Assembly (NCBI RefSeq): GCF_007988965.1
Contig: NZ_BJVD01000001.1
Coordinates: forward strand, 992,001 to 1,056,000
Reading direction: 5' to 3'
DNA from: Rummeliibacillus stabekisii
GTDB lineage: Bacteria > Bacillota > Bacilli > Bacillales_A > Planococcaceae
Length of the DNA stretch: 64,000 nucleotides
Both the position numbers and the translations under genes were made by a program. Positions 57,304-64,000 of the stretch are shown in pieces. Position 1 is the first letter of the stretch. Each line of letters starts with the position of its first letter. The notes beneath the pieces are model-generated. The model worked only from the letters and a program-made list of their open reading frames with translations. It had not been told where the DNA came from and did no database searches.

Positions 57304-57421
57304 GAAGTGTGAACAGCTGCGCGCTCCTGGGAGCGAGCGGTGAGTCTCCTCGTTCGATTCTCTCCCTGTGGGGTCTCACCTGACTCGCTAATTCCCGAGG
57401 AGTCTCCGCTGCTCACACTTC
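57304..57421. repeat. 118-base nested inverted repeat, probable dispersed intergenic element
   Basis: The ends GAAGTGTGAaCAGC and GCTGcTCACACTTC pair 13 of 14. Inside, GCGAG/CTCGC, GGTGAG/CTCACC and CTCC..GGAG stems nest further. The element is far more GC-rich than its surroundings and fills most of the 57205-57553 gap between the enoyl-CoA hydratase and thiolase genes. Its style (GGGAGCGAGCGGTGAG... CCTGTGGGGTCTCACC) is like structured intergenic repeats I have seen in Bacillales genomes, but only one copy is in this window. No ORF of note in it. Confidence 0.7.
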
Positions 57422-57553
57422 AATTAAATTTTACTTATCAAATCTATACTAATAAAATTGCGCTTTTACTCTTTCAGTGCATCTCTTCTTCCATTGCCCT
57501 TTTATTTCACAAAAAGAACAATAGCATCTGAAGGGACAGCTTATTTGTAATAT

Positions 57554-58759
57554 TTATTCATTGTAATTTTCTACAATAGCTGCAATGCCTTGACCGACAC
57601 CAATACACATTGTGGCCAATCCGAATTTTTCGTTTCTCCTTTTCATCTCATAAAGAAGCGTTGTCAAAATACGCGCCCCACTAGCACCTAATGGATGGCC
57701 AAAAGCGATGGCTCCTCCGTTGACGTTCACTTTATTCGAATCTAGTTCTAGCTGGCGAATGCATTCAATTGACTGGGAAGCAAAAGCTTCGTTCAACTCA
57801 ATAAGCCCGATATCATTTACAGTCAGGTGTGCTCGTTTAAGCGCTTTTTGGGTTGCGTAAATTGGGCCAAGACCCATAACGGCCGGTTCTAGCCCCGCTG
57901 TAGCTCCTGTTATATATTTGGCGAGCGGCTTTACATTTAGCTCTTTCGCTTTTTCCGCGCTCATAAGCAGCAACGCAGCTGCCCCATCGTTTACCCCAGA
58001 TGCATTTCCCGCTGTCACAGTACCACCTTCAAAAAGTGGCTTTAGCTTCCCAAGCTTTTCAAGTGTTGTCTCTGGACGCGGATGTTCATCACGGTCAACA
58101 ACCATTTCACTTCCTTTGCGGTCCTTATATACAACCGGAACAATCTCTTCCGCAAAACGATTTTCTTCCAATGCTTTTTTGGCCCGTTGCTGACTTACAT
58201 GTGCAAATGCGTCTTGATCCTCACGAGAAATGGCATAGCGCTGCGCAACATTTTCTGCCGTTTGCGGCATCGAGTCTGTTCCATACATTTCATGTAGCAC
58301 AGGATTAGTAAAACGCCAGCCGATTGTTGTATCTTGCAGTTCCATATTTCCCCGTGGGAACTCCTGATTTGGCTTTGCCATGACTAATGGCGCTCGTGTC
58401 ATGCTTTCTGTACCGCCTGCAATAAAGATATCTCCTTCGCCTACTGAAATTGCTCGTGCAGCATACATCACAGCATCTAAGCCTGAGCCGCACAGGCGAT
58501 TAACCGTAGTGCCGCCGACCTCTACTGGAAGACCTGCAAGTAGGGCTGCCATTCTTGCCACATTCCGATTGTCTTCTCCCGCTTGATTCGCGTTGCCTAA
58601 TACAACTTCTTCAATCTGTTCAGGAGGGATTGCCGGGTTTCGCTCAAGCAATGCTTTAATGACAACTGCTCCAAGATCATCCGGTCTGACATCCTTTAAT
58701 GCTCCTTTATATCTGCCAATTGGCGTACGGACTGCATCTACAATAACGACTTCTCTCAT
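57554..58759 (-). CDS. paaJ: 3-oxoadipyl-CoA/acetyl-CoA thiolase (PaaJ/PcaF type)
   Basis: A 401-residue thiolase. The nucleophilic Cys is in [21 protein letters not shown] (~90). The GHP histidine is in [14 protein letters not shown] and the second Cys in [11 protein letters not shown]. The segment [29 protein letters not shown] resembles beta-ketoadipyl-CoA thiolases rather than plain acetoacetyl-CoA thiolases. In the paa pathway it cleaves 3-oxo-5,6-dehydrosuberyl-CoA and 3-oxoadipyl-CoA. Its ATG overlaps the paaH stop (ATGA), so it belongs to the paa operon. Confidence 0.9.
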   Translation of the reverse strand: MREVVIVDAVRTPIGRYKGALKDVRPDDLGAVVIKALLERNPAIPPEQIEEVVLGNANQAGEDNRNVARMAALLAGLPVEVGGTTVNRLCGSGLDAVMYAARAISVGEGDIFIAGGTESMTRAPLVMAKPNQEFPRGNMELQDTTIGWRFTNPVLHEMYGTDSMPQTAENVAQRYAISREDQDAFAHVSQQRAKKALEENRFAEEIVPVVYKDRKGSEMVVDRDEHPRPETTLEKLGKLKPLFEGGTVTAGNASGVNDGAAALLLMSAEKAKELNVKPLAKYITGATAGLEPAVMGLGPIYATQKALKRAHLTVNDIGLIELNEAFASQSIECIRQLELDSNKVNVNGGAIAFGHPLGASGARILTTLLYEMKRRNEKFGLATMCIGVGQGIAAIVENYNE

Positions 58760-59628
58760 TTTTTTATCAGCTCTTTTTGATCAGTATAGTCATACACGCC
58801 TCTTCCACTTTTGCGGCCAAGCCTTCCCGCTTTCACATACTGTTCAAGAATTGGTGCAGGCCGATATTTTTCACCTAGCTTTTCATGCAAATACTTTAAG
58901 TTGTTCAAACGGACATCAAGGCCCACAAGATCAACTAATTCAAAGGGACCCATCGGATAATTCAATCCAAGTTTTATCGCTTTATCAATCTCTTCAGGCG
59001 TGCCGAGCCCTTCTTGTAACATATAGAAGGCCTCATTACCGACCAATGCACTGATCCGACTTGTCACAAACCCAGGGAATTCATTAATGACAACGGTCTC
59101 CTTCCCCATTTTTTCAGCGACTTCTCTAATCACAGCTGCTGTTTCATCGCTTGTTTCGAGTCCGCGGATAATTTCAACGAGAGGCATTTTATGTACAGGG
59201 TTGAAAAAATGCATCGCAATCGTTTTATCCGGACGCTTCGCATAGGAAGCAATCTCTGTCGGGCTCATAGTAGATGTATTTGTTGCGAAGTAGCAATGCT
59301 CTTGGGCATGCTCCTCCATCATTTCAAATACTTGTTTCTTAATAGCTGCTACTTCTGGTACAGCTTCAATCAGTAAATCAGCCCCTGCCGCGACGAATGC
59401 TAAGTCTGTTTCAAAATGTAAATTTCCACGAGCCTGTTCTGCTGCCTCTACAGTGATATGTCCACGGGAGATGCTTTTTTCAAAAATGGTCTCAATCTCT
59501 TTTTTTGCATTATGCAATGCCTCTTCGCTTACATCTGCAACTGTGACAGAGTATCCGCCAAGTGCTCCAACATAGGCAATTCCTCTACCCATGACACCTA
59601 AACCAATGACGCCAATGCGGTTGATCAT
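58756..59628 (-). CDS. paaH: 3-hydroxyacyl-CoA dehydrogenase (PaaH type)
   Basis: A 290-residue enzyme. The N-terminal Rossmann domain reads RIGVIGLGVMGRGIAYVGALGG (~4-25). The catalytic His is in AMHFFNPVHKMPLVEIIRG, and the C-terminal domain has GFVTSRISALVGNEAFYMLQEG and GLNYPMGPFELVDLVGLD. It oxidises 3-hydroxyadipyl-CoA to 3-oxoadipyl-CoA with NAD+. Start ATG 59628 is preceded by AAAGGAGG; the longer frame to 59676 is unlikely. It overlaps the thiolase gene by 4 bp. Confidence 0.92.
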   Translation of the reverse strand: MINRIGVIGLGVMGRGIAYVGALGGYSVTVADVSEEALHNAKKEIETIFEKSISRGHITVEAAEQARGNLHFETDLAFVAAGADLLIEAVPEVAAIKKQVFEMMEEHAQEHCYFATNTSTMSPTEIASYAKRPDKTIAMHFFNPVHKMPLVEIIRGLETSDETAAVIREVAEKMGKETVVINEFPGFVTSRISALVGNEAFYMLQEGLGTPEEIDKAIKLGLNYPMGPFELVDLVGLDVRLNNLKYLHEKLGEKYRPAPILEQYVKAGRLGRKSGRGVYDYTDQKELIKK

Positions 59629-59698
59629 ATTTTTCTCCTCCTTTATGCAGGAAAACGGACAAGAGATTGTAGTCACCTGTCCGTCTTCAATAAATAGC

Positions 59699-61216
59699 TT
59701 AAACGCCTAATGGATTAAGGGGACGGCTGCCATAGTAAGATAGGATACTCTTTGTTTCTGTATAGAGATCCAGTGACTCAATACTTAACTCGCGTCCAAA
59801 GCCTGACTGTTTGTAACCGCCAAAAGGCGTGCCCGGAAATGCAGAAAATGGACAGTTGACCATGACAATACCTGCTTGAATTCCATTAGCTACACGCGTT
59901 GCTTTTGCGCCGTCTTTTGTCCAAATCGCAGAACCTAGACCATATTCGGTATCATTTGCCAGCTTAATCGCTTCTTTTTCATCTTTAAACTTCATGACAA
60001 CAACAACAGGTCCAAAGATTTCTTCTTTTACTGCTTTCATATCATGATTTACATTTGCAATCACAGTTGGTTCATACCAGAAGCCATTTTCAAAGCCTTC
60101 AGGTTTTGCCACATGCCCTCCAGCAAGAATTTCTGCGCCATCTTCCACCGCAGATTTTACATAGCTGTCAATTGTGTCAAGCTGACGTTGGTCGATGATT
60201 GCCCCCATATGTGTACCTTTATCAAATGGATCGCCCAGTTTAATAGCTTTTGCCTTTTGGACGAACTTGCTCATGAATTCCTCATATATATCTTCTTGCA
60301 CATACAAGCGTGAACGTGCTTCGCAAGATTGTCCGCTATTATAGAAAATACCAAACAATGATCCATCAACTGCCGCATCAATGTCTGCATCATTAAAGAC
60401 AAGATTAGGCGATTTGCCTCCAAGCTCAAGTGTCACGCGCTTTAATGATTGCGATGCTTTGGCCATAATGTCTTTACCGATTGGCGTAGAACCTGTGAAT
60501 GCCACTTTATCCACTTGTGGATGACCCACTAGATAATCGCCCACTTCAGCACCTGAACCTGGAATAATATTCACAACGCCTGCAGGAACACCTGCTTCTA
60601 GGCAAATTTCGCCTAGGATAATCGTTGTAAGCGGCGTAAGAGAAGCAGGTTTAACAATAACGGAACAGCCAACAGCAATCGCCGGTGCCACTTTCCATGC
60701 AGCCATCATCATTGGATAATTCCATGGCGTGATTTGGGCACAAACACCGACAGGTTCTTTTTCTGTATAGTTATGGAATTGCCCAGGCACATTATTAACC
60801 GTCCCGCGGTGGCCGACAATCGCGCCTGCGTAGAATTCAAAATCTTCAATGGCTTGCATAACCTGTCCCTGTGCAGCATGGATAGACTTACCTGTATCAA
60901 GAATTTCTAGTTCCACTAGTTCGTTGAAACGGGCACGCATAATAGAAGCAATCTTATTCAATACTTGTGCACGGCGGCCGACAGGGTACTTCCTCCATTT
61001 ACCGTTATCAAATGCTTCGCGTGCAGCAGATACCGCTCGATCTGTATCCTCTTTTGAAGCTTTTGCTACTTCAGCTACTAATTCGCCGGTTGCAGGATTG
61101 TATACTTTTATCGTTTCGTCACTGCTGCTTTTTACCTTCTCTCCGTTAATGATTAAATGGTAAAAATCTCGTTTCATTGCTGCTTGTTCTACCTTGATTT
61201 CTTGAGTTGTTGACAT
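59699..61216 (-). CDS. Aldehyde dehydrogenase of the paa operon (stand-alone, PaaZ-like role)
   Basis: A 505-residue NAD(P)+ aldehyde dehydrogenase. NAD-binding segments are ITPWNYPMMMAAWKVAPAI and FTGSTPIGKDI. The general base Glu is in LELGGKSPN and the catalytic Cys in NSGQSCEARSRLYV; the motif EEIFGPVVVV is also present. E. coli PaaZ is a fusion of an aldehyde dehydrogenase with a MaoC-type oxepin-CoA hydrolase (about 680 residues). Here only the dehydrogenase part exists. It likely oxidises 3-oxo-5,6-dehydrosuberyl-CoA semialdehyde, with ring opening done by another protein. Sequence alone looks like betaine- or general-aldehyde dehydrogenases. 15 bases separate it from paaG. Confidence 0.88.
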   Translation of the reverse strand: MSTTQEIKVEQAAMKRDFYHLIINGEKVKSSSDETIKVYNPATGELVAEVAKASKEDTDRAVSAAREAFDNGKWRKYPVGRRAQVLNKIASIMRARFNELVELEILDTGKSIHAAQGQVMQAIEDFEFYAGAIVGHRGTVNNVPGQFHNYTEKEPVGVCAQITPWNYPMMMAAWKVAPAIAVGCSVIVKPASLTPLTTIILGEICLEAGVPAGVVNIIPGSGAEVGDYLVGHPQVDKVAFTGSTPIGKDIMAKASQSLKRVTLELGGKSPNLVFNDADIDAAVDGSLFGIFYNSGQSCEARSRLYVQEDIYEEFMSKFVQKAKAIKLGDPFDKGTHMGAIIDQRQLDTIDSYVKSAVEDGAEILAGGHVAKPEGFENGFWYEPTVIANVNHDMKAVKEEIFGPVVVVMKFKDEKEAIKLANDTEYGLGSAIWTKDGAKATRVANGIQAGIVMVNCPFSAFPGTPFGGYKQSGFGRELSIESLDLYTETKSILSYYGSRPLNPLGV

Positions 61217-61231
61217 CTATTCCACTCCCTT

Positions 61232-62005
61232 TTATTTTCCTTGGAAAACTGGTTTTCTCTTCTGCATAAATGCATCAACGCCCTCACGATGATCAGCTGT
61301 CAAACCAGCGATACGTTGTCCTTGGGCTTCACGTTCAAGATATTCGTCAAATGAAAGTGTGCTTGCATCTTTCAGTGACCGTTTGATTAAGCCCATTGCC
61401 TTTGTCGGCATAGTTGCGAGGCGGGCTGCAAATGTGTGTACTTCATCTGTAAATGTTTCTGCTGAAAAAACTCTATTAGCGAGACCAAGCTCAACCGCTC
61501 TCTCTGCTGGTATTTTCTCACCCAGCATAGCTAGCTCAGCTGCCTTTGCTTCACCCACAAGCTTCGTTAGGAAATAAAGATTGCCTGAATCCGGTATGAG
61601 CCCAACATGTATAAAAGCATTAATGAAACTAGCATTCTCAGAAACTAAGCGAAAATCACAAGCAAGCGCTAGAGAAAATCCAGCACCAGCGGCAACTCCG
61701 TTCACGGCCGCTACTATTGGCTTTTCGCATCGTCTCATCTCTTTTACCATTGGTCCGTAATTCGATCTTAAAATATCTCCGTGATCCATCGTTTCATCTA
61801 CGTCAGACAAATCTTGGCCGGAACAAAACGCTCGACCTGCTCCTGTGATCACTATTGTCCGGACTTCTTCATCTCGTGAAGCTGTCTTAACAGCATCTTT
61901 GATTTCACTGTTCATCCTTGCTGTAAACGCGTTAAGTTTGTCGGGTCTGTTCAACGTGAGCCAGGCAACTCCATCTCTTACGTCATAATGAATGGTTTCA
62001 AACAT
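61232..62005 (-). CDS. paaG: 1,2-epoxyphenylacetyl-CoA isomerase PaaG
   Basis: A 257-residue crotonase-fold isomerase that turns ring-1,2-epoxyphenylacetyl-CoA into oxepin-CoA. PaaG hallmarks: GRAFCSGQDLSD, NGVAAGAGFSLALACD, and the single catalytic Asp in VGLIPDSGNLYFL where hydratases have Glu at a different site. The oxyanion-hole glycines are intact. Ends with KRKPVFQGK. Start ATG 62005 after AAGGAG. It sits 12 bases from the preceding hydratase gene. Confidence 0.92.
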   Translation of the reverse strand: MFETIHYDVRDGVAWLTLNRPDKLNAFTARMNSEIKDAVKTASRDEEVRTIVITGAGRAFCSGQDLSDVDETMDHGDILRSNYGPMVKEMRRCEKPIVAAVNGVAAGAGFSLALACDFRLVSENASFINAFIHVGLIPDSGNLYFLTKLVGEAKAAELAMLGEKIPAERAVELGLANRVFSAETFTDEVHTFAARLATMPTKAMGLIKRSLKDASTLSFDEYLEREAQGQRIAGLTADHREGVDAFMQKRKPVFQGK

Positions 62006-62017
62006 AGATGCAGCTCC

Positions 62018-62794
62018 TTATCTACCTTTATATTCTGGTTTTCTTTTTTCTACAAAAGCATTCATGCCTTCTTTCTGATCCTGTGAAGCAAAAAGCAGAT
62101 AAAAATTTTTCCGTTCATATTGCATGCCCTCGTATAGTGGATAATCGACAGCCTTATTTACTGAATCCTTAATCAGACGTAAAGAAAGTGGGGGCTGTTT
62201 TGCAATCTTGGCCGCAAATTTTAATGTTTCTTCCATTAATAATTCCGGGGAAACAATTTGATTAATCACACCATGTGTTAAAGCATCTTCTGCTGGAATC
62301 CTCTCTCCTGTCCAAAGCCACTGAAGCGCTTTTGTACGTCCTGCCAGCTTTGTCAGCCTTTGAGTCCCACCAGCTCCAGGCATAACACCGAGTGATACTT
62401 CCGGGAAACTAAATTCGGTGCCAGAAGCCGCGATTAAAAGATCGCAGCATAATGCAAGCTCAAATCCGCCGCCAAATACAAACCCTTTCACCGCTCCGAT
62501 AATGGGCTTTTTTATGAGTGAGAGCCGGTCCCAATCGGCAAACTGGTTTAACAATTCCAGCCGAATCGGATCATCCTCCGCCATTTCATCAATATCAGCG
62601 CCAGCTGAGAAAGAGTGACCCTTTCCGGTTAAGACAATCACCTGCACCTCTTCATTTCGGTCAAATGACTCCATTGCTTCCACGACTTCACTGACCATTT
62701 TTCGATTAAGAGCATTTAACTGGCGGGGGCGGTTTAACTCTATGACCGCCGTTCCGCCTGTTATAAAGGTGTCGATACAGTCAAAAGCACTCAT
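62018..62794 (-). CDS. paaF: 2,3-dehydroadipyl-CoA hydratase, PaaF-like
   Basis: A 258-residue enoyl-CoA hydratase. It has HSFSAGADIDEM, KGFVFGGGFELALCCD and FPEVSLGVMPGAGGTQRL, giving both catalytic glutamates, and ends KRKPEYKGR. PaaF hydrates 2,3-dehydroadipyl-CoA. The position next to paaG inside the operon supports this, though another crotonase (56428-57204) could share the job. Its ATG overlaps the EthD gene stop by 4 bp, so the two are translated together. Confidence 0.87.
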   Translation of the reverse strand: MSAFDCIDTFITGGTAVIELNRPRQLNALNRKMVSEVVEAMESFDRNEEVQVIVLTGKGHSFSAGADIDEMAEDDPIRLELLNQFADWDRLSLIKKPIIGAVKGFVFGGGFELALCCDLLIAASGTEFSFPEVSLGVMPGAGGTQRLTKLAGRTKALQWLWTGERIPAEDALTHGVINQIVSPELLMEETLKFAAKIAKQPPLSLRLIKDSVNKAVDYPLYEGMQYERKNFYLLFASQDQKEGMNAFVEKRKPEYKGR

Positions 62795-63099
62795 TCTACT
62801 TCCTCGCCGATCATCAATGTTACAAGATCACCTGCAAATCCCATTAAATCTTTTCCGGAAGCTTTCCCTTCATCCGACTTCATGCCGCTTTTCAAATCTT
62901 CCATGCTGTCATAAATCATTTCGCACATGAGATAAAGATCTGGTTCGCCGCCTGTCATCACATTTTTAGTAAATCTCGTTACTTTCATTTCACGAAGGCC
63001 TGGAATTTTTGCTGTAACAGGGCCGTGAACATTAAAATAATGCTCATCAAATTTCTCTTTGTCTTTCGGTTGTTTGTATAATGCCACTACTTTTGCCAT
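62791..63099 (-). CDS. EthD family ferredoxin-like-fold protein in the paa operon
   Basis: A 102-residue protein of the EthD/dimeric alpha-beta barrel family: MAKVVALYKQPKDKEKFDEHYFNVHGPVTAKIPGLREMKV (the FDEHYFNVHGP box is diagnostic). Family members often accompany oxygenase or P450 systems with unclear roles. Here it lies 19 bases after paaD and overlaps the paaF-like gene by 4 bp, so it is a fixed part of this operon. Start ATG 63099 with GGAGGG ahead. A function in phenylacetyl-CoA epoxidation or in handling the reactive epoxide/oxepin is an inference only. Confidence 0.85.
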   Translation of the reverse strand: MAKVVALYKQPKDKEKFDEHYFNVHGPVTAKIPGLREMKVTRFTKNVMTGGEPDLYLMCEMIYDSMEDLKSGMKSDEGKASGKDLMGFAGDLVTLMIGEEVE

Positions 63100-63118
63100 T
63101 CTAAATCCCTCCACTTTT

Positions 63119-63619
63119 TTACATGATTGTTGATACTGGTTTCATTGCTTCAAACGGGTTCTTACAACTTTTGCAGTACAAAATACTTCTGCAGGCAGTG
63201 GGCCCAAAGATATTTTCCATAGTTACATAAGTAGACCCACAATAAGGGCAATCCACATGCCATGAACCATCTACTTCAAAGTGCTGCGGGGGTGGCGCAA
63301 TGCCAAACGCGCGGAGCCCTTTGTGTCCTTCTTCTGTAATACGTTCAGATGTCCAAGGTGGATGGAATACAAATTCGACTTCTACCTCACCCACCGATGG
63401 TAGTCTTTTCACTGCATTCACTGTATTTTTCTTAATAATTTCCAATGCAGGGCATCCCAGAAAAGTGGGAAGGAGCACTATGTTCACGTTGTTTCCTTCC
63501 ACATTCACTTTCTCTACCATGCCTAAATCAATGATGCTGACTGTATCGATTTCTGGATCTTTCACGCCCATTAACGCATCGTATACTTCTTGTCGAATTT
63601 CTTCTTCAAGTGATACCAC
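63119..63619 (-). CDS. paaD: Phenylacetyl-CoA epoxidase maturation protein PaaD
   Basis: A 166-residue protein. The N-terminal DUF59/MIP18 domain (VYDALMGVKDPEIDTVSIIDLGMVEKV..., with LGCPALE and FHPPWTSERI) precedes a C-terminal zinc-ribbon with CPYC and C..CKSC pairs (~128-155; CPYCGSTYVTMENIFGPTACRS). PaaD assists metal-centre or iron-sulfur assembly of the PaaABCE oxygenase. Starts at GTG (63619) with AGAGGTGA seven bases upstream. It follows paaC by 26 bases. The next gene is EthD, not paaE, in this direction. Confidence 0.94.
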   Translation of the reverse strand: MVSLEEEIRQEVYDALMGVKDPEIDTVSIIDLGMVEKVNVEGNNVNIVLLPTFLGCPALEIIKKNTVNAVKRLPSVGEVEVEFVFHPPWTSERITEEGHKGLRAFGIAPPPQHFEVDGSWHVDCPYCGSTYVTMENIFGPTACRSILYCKSCKNPFEAMKPVSTIM

Positions 63620-63645
63620 CTGTGATCACCTCTTTTGATGTTCAT

Positions 63646-64000
63646 TTACCAAGCTGCTGCAGGATCTAATCTGTACACTTCTGACAGAGTCGTTAATGCA
63701 GATGCCAATTCTTCCGTATGATCGCCATTGCGGCCATTCTTTGCCGAAGCTTCTGGAATGTCTGGCACTTTCATCGCAACACATTCAAATGGTAGCGCCA
63801 TGTTCGATTTCCATCCCTCTTTTAATTGATCTTCGCCGGCAATTAGACCGCTCTGTTCAATCGCTGTTTTTTCATCTCCGTACGAGAAAACATCCCCAAA
63901 GTCCTTCATCACAAGCTCTATTGCTTCATTCATTCGGCGTTTTGCTTCATCTGTTGAATTGAGAAGCTGAATAAACCATGTTTTCCAGTGCAGAAGATGA
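63646..64000 (-). CDS. paaC: Phenylacetyl-CoA epoxidase subunit PaaC, C-terminal part
   Basis: The last 117 residues of a gene whose 5' end is beyond the right edge; the frame is open from 64000 (HLLHWKTWFIQLL...). The tail pattern STDEAKRRMNEAIELVMKDFGDVFSY, then GRNGDHTEELASALTTLSEVYRLDP, matches the C-terminus of PaaC (GRQG.HTE.L..LL.EMQ...R). PaaC is the structural partner of the di-iron subunit PaaA in the epoxidase that attacks the phenylacetyl-CoA ring. An internal ATG at 63933 is not the real start. Confidence 0.9.
   Translation of the reverse strand, partial: HLLHWKTWFIQLLNSTDEAKRRMNEAIELVMKDFGDVFSYGDEKTAIEQSGLIAGEDQLKEGWKSNMALPFECVAMKVPDIPEASAKNGRNGDHTEELASALTTLSEVYRLDPAAAW

Noticed and set aside
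1-64000. CRISPR arrays, tRNA or rRNA genes, insertion sequences, prophage genes
   Set aside because: No regularly spaced direct repeats, no cloverleaf-like or rRNA sequence, and no transposase, integrase or phage structural protein was recognised on either strand.

Overview
The window is a densely coded, AT-rich stretch from a Gram-positive, motile, competence-capable Firmicute. The gene set (addAB, comK, minJ, ftsEX, yvlB, flagellar fliD/S/T) and the Bacillus-like ribosome binding sites point to Bacillales. A phenylalanine dehydrogenase very like the Lysinibacillus sphaericus enzyme suggests the Planococcaceae (Lysinibacillus, Sporosarcina, Rummeliibacillus or a relative). Almost everything is on the minus strand; the plus-strand genes are comK, one chemoreceptor and a gamma-carbonic-anhydrase-like gene. 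No tRNA, rRNA, CRISPR array, prophage or insertion sequence was seen.

Positions 1-25.7 kb: the 5' end of a secreted alpha-amylase gene, yisL and yisK, a DUF418 membrane protein, the addB-addA recombination nuclease with a LexA-like site in its promoter, a yhjE-like membrane protein, minJ, ctpB, a thiol-disulfide oxidoreductase, an M23 endopeptidase behind ftsE-ftsX, yvlB, uvrB-uvrA (LexA box), comK, and a yhjD-like gene with two LexA-like boxes. Genes that form two separate neighbourhoods in B. subtilis are interleaved here.

Positions 25.8-43.3 kb: prfB with its programmed +1 frameshift, secA, hpf, a 4.5-kb gene for a secreted repeat protein of unknown function, a PilZ protein, the flaG-fliD-fliS-fliT flagellar operon and two divergent chemoreceptor genes.

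Positions 43.4-45.4 kb: a Vga-type ABC-F antibiotic-resistance gene with a full attenuation leader (promoter, tiny upstream ORFs, antiterminator-like segment, terminator immediately before the start codon).

Positions 45.4-64 kb: a catabolic island. A phenylalanine dehydrogenase is followed by a complete 2-oxoacid dehydrogenase complex (E1alpha, E1beta, E2, E3). Beside it lie an Lrp/AsnC regulator, an MhsT-like Na+/aromatic amino acid symporter and a nitronate-monooxygenase-type flavoprotein. Next come a PaaY-like protein, PaaX and the phenylacetyl-CoA degradation operon (paaC-paaD-EthD-paaF-paaG-aldehyde dehydrogenase-paaH-paaJ), which continues beyond the right edge. The simplest reading is one route: phenylalanine uptake, deamination to phenylpyruvate, oxidative decarboxylation straight to phenylacetyl-CoA, then epoxidation, ring opening and beta-oxidation to acetyl-CoA and succinyl-CoA. 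That reading is inference from gene content.
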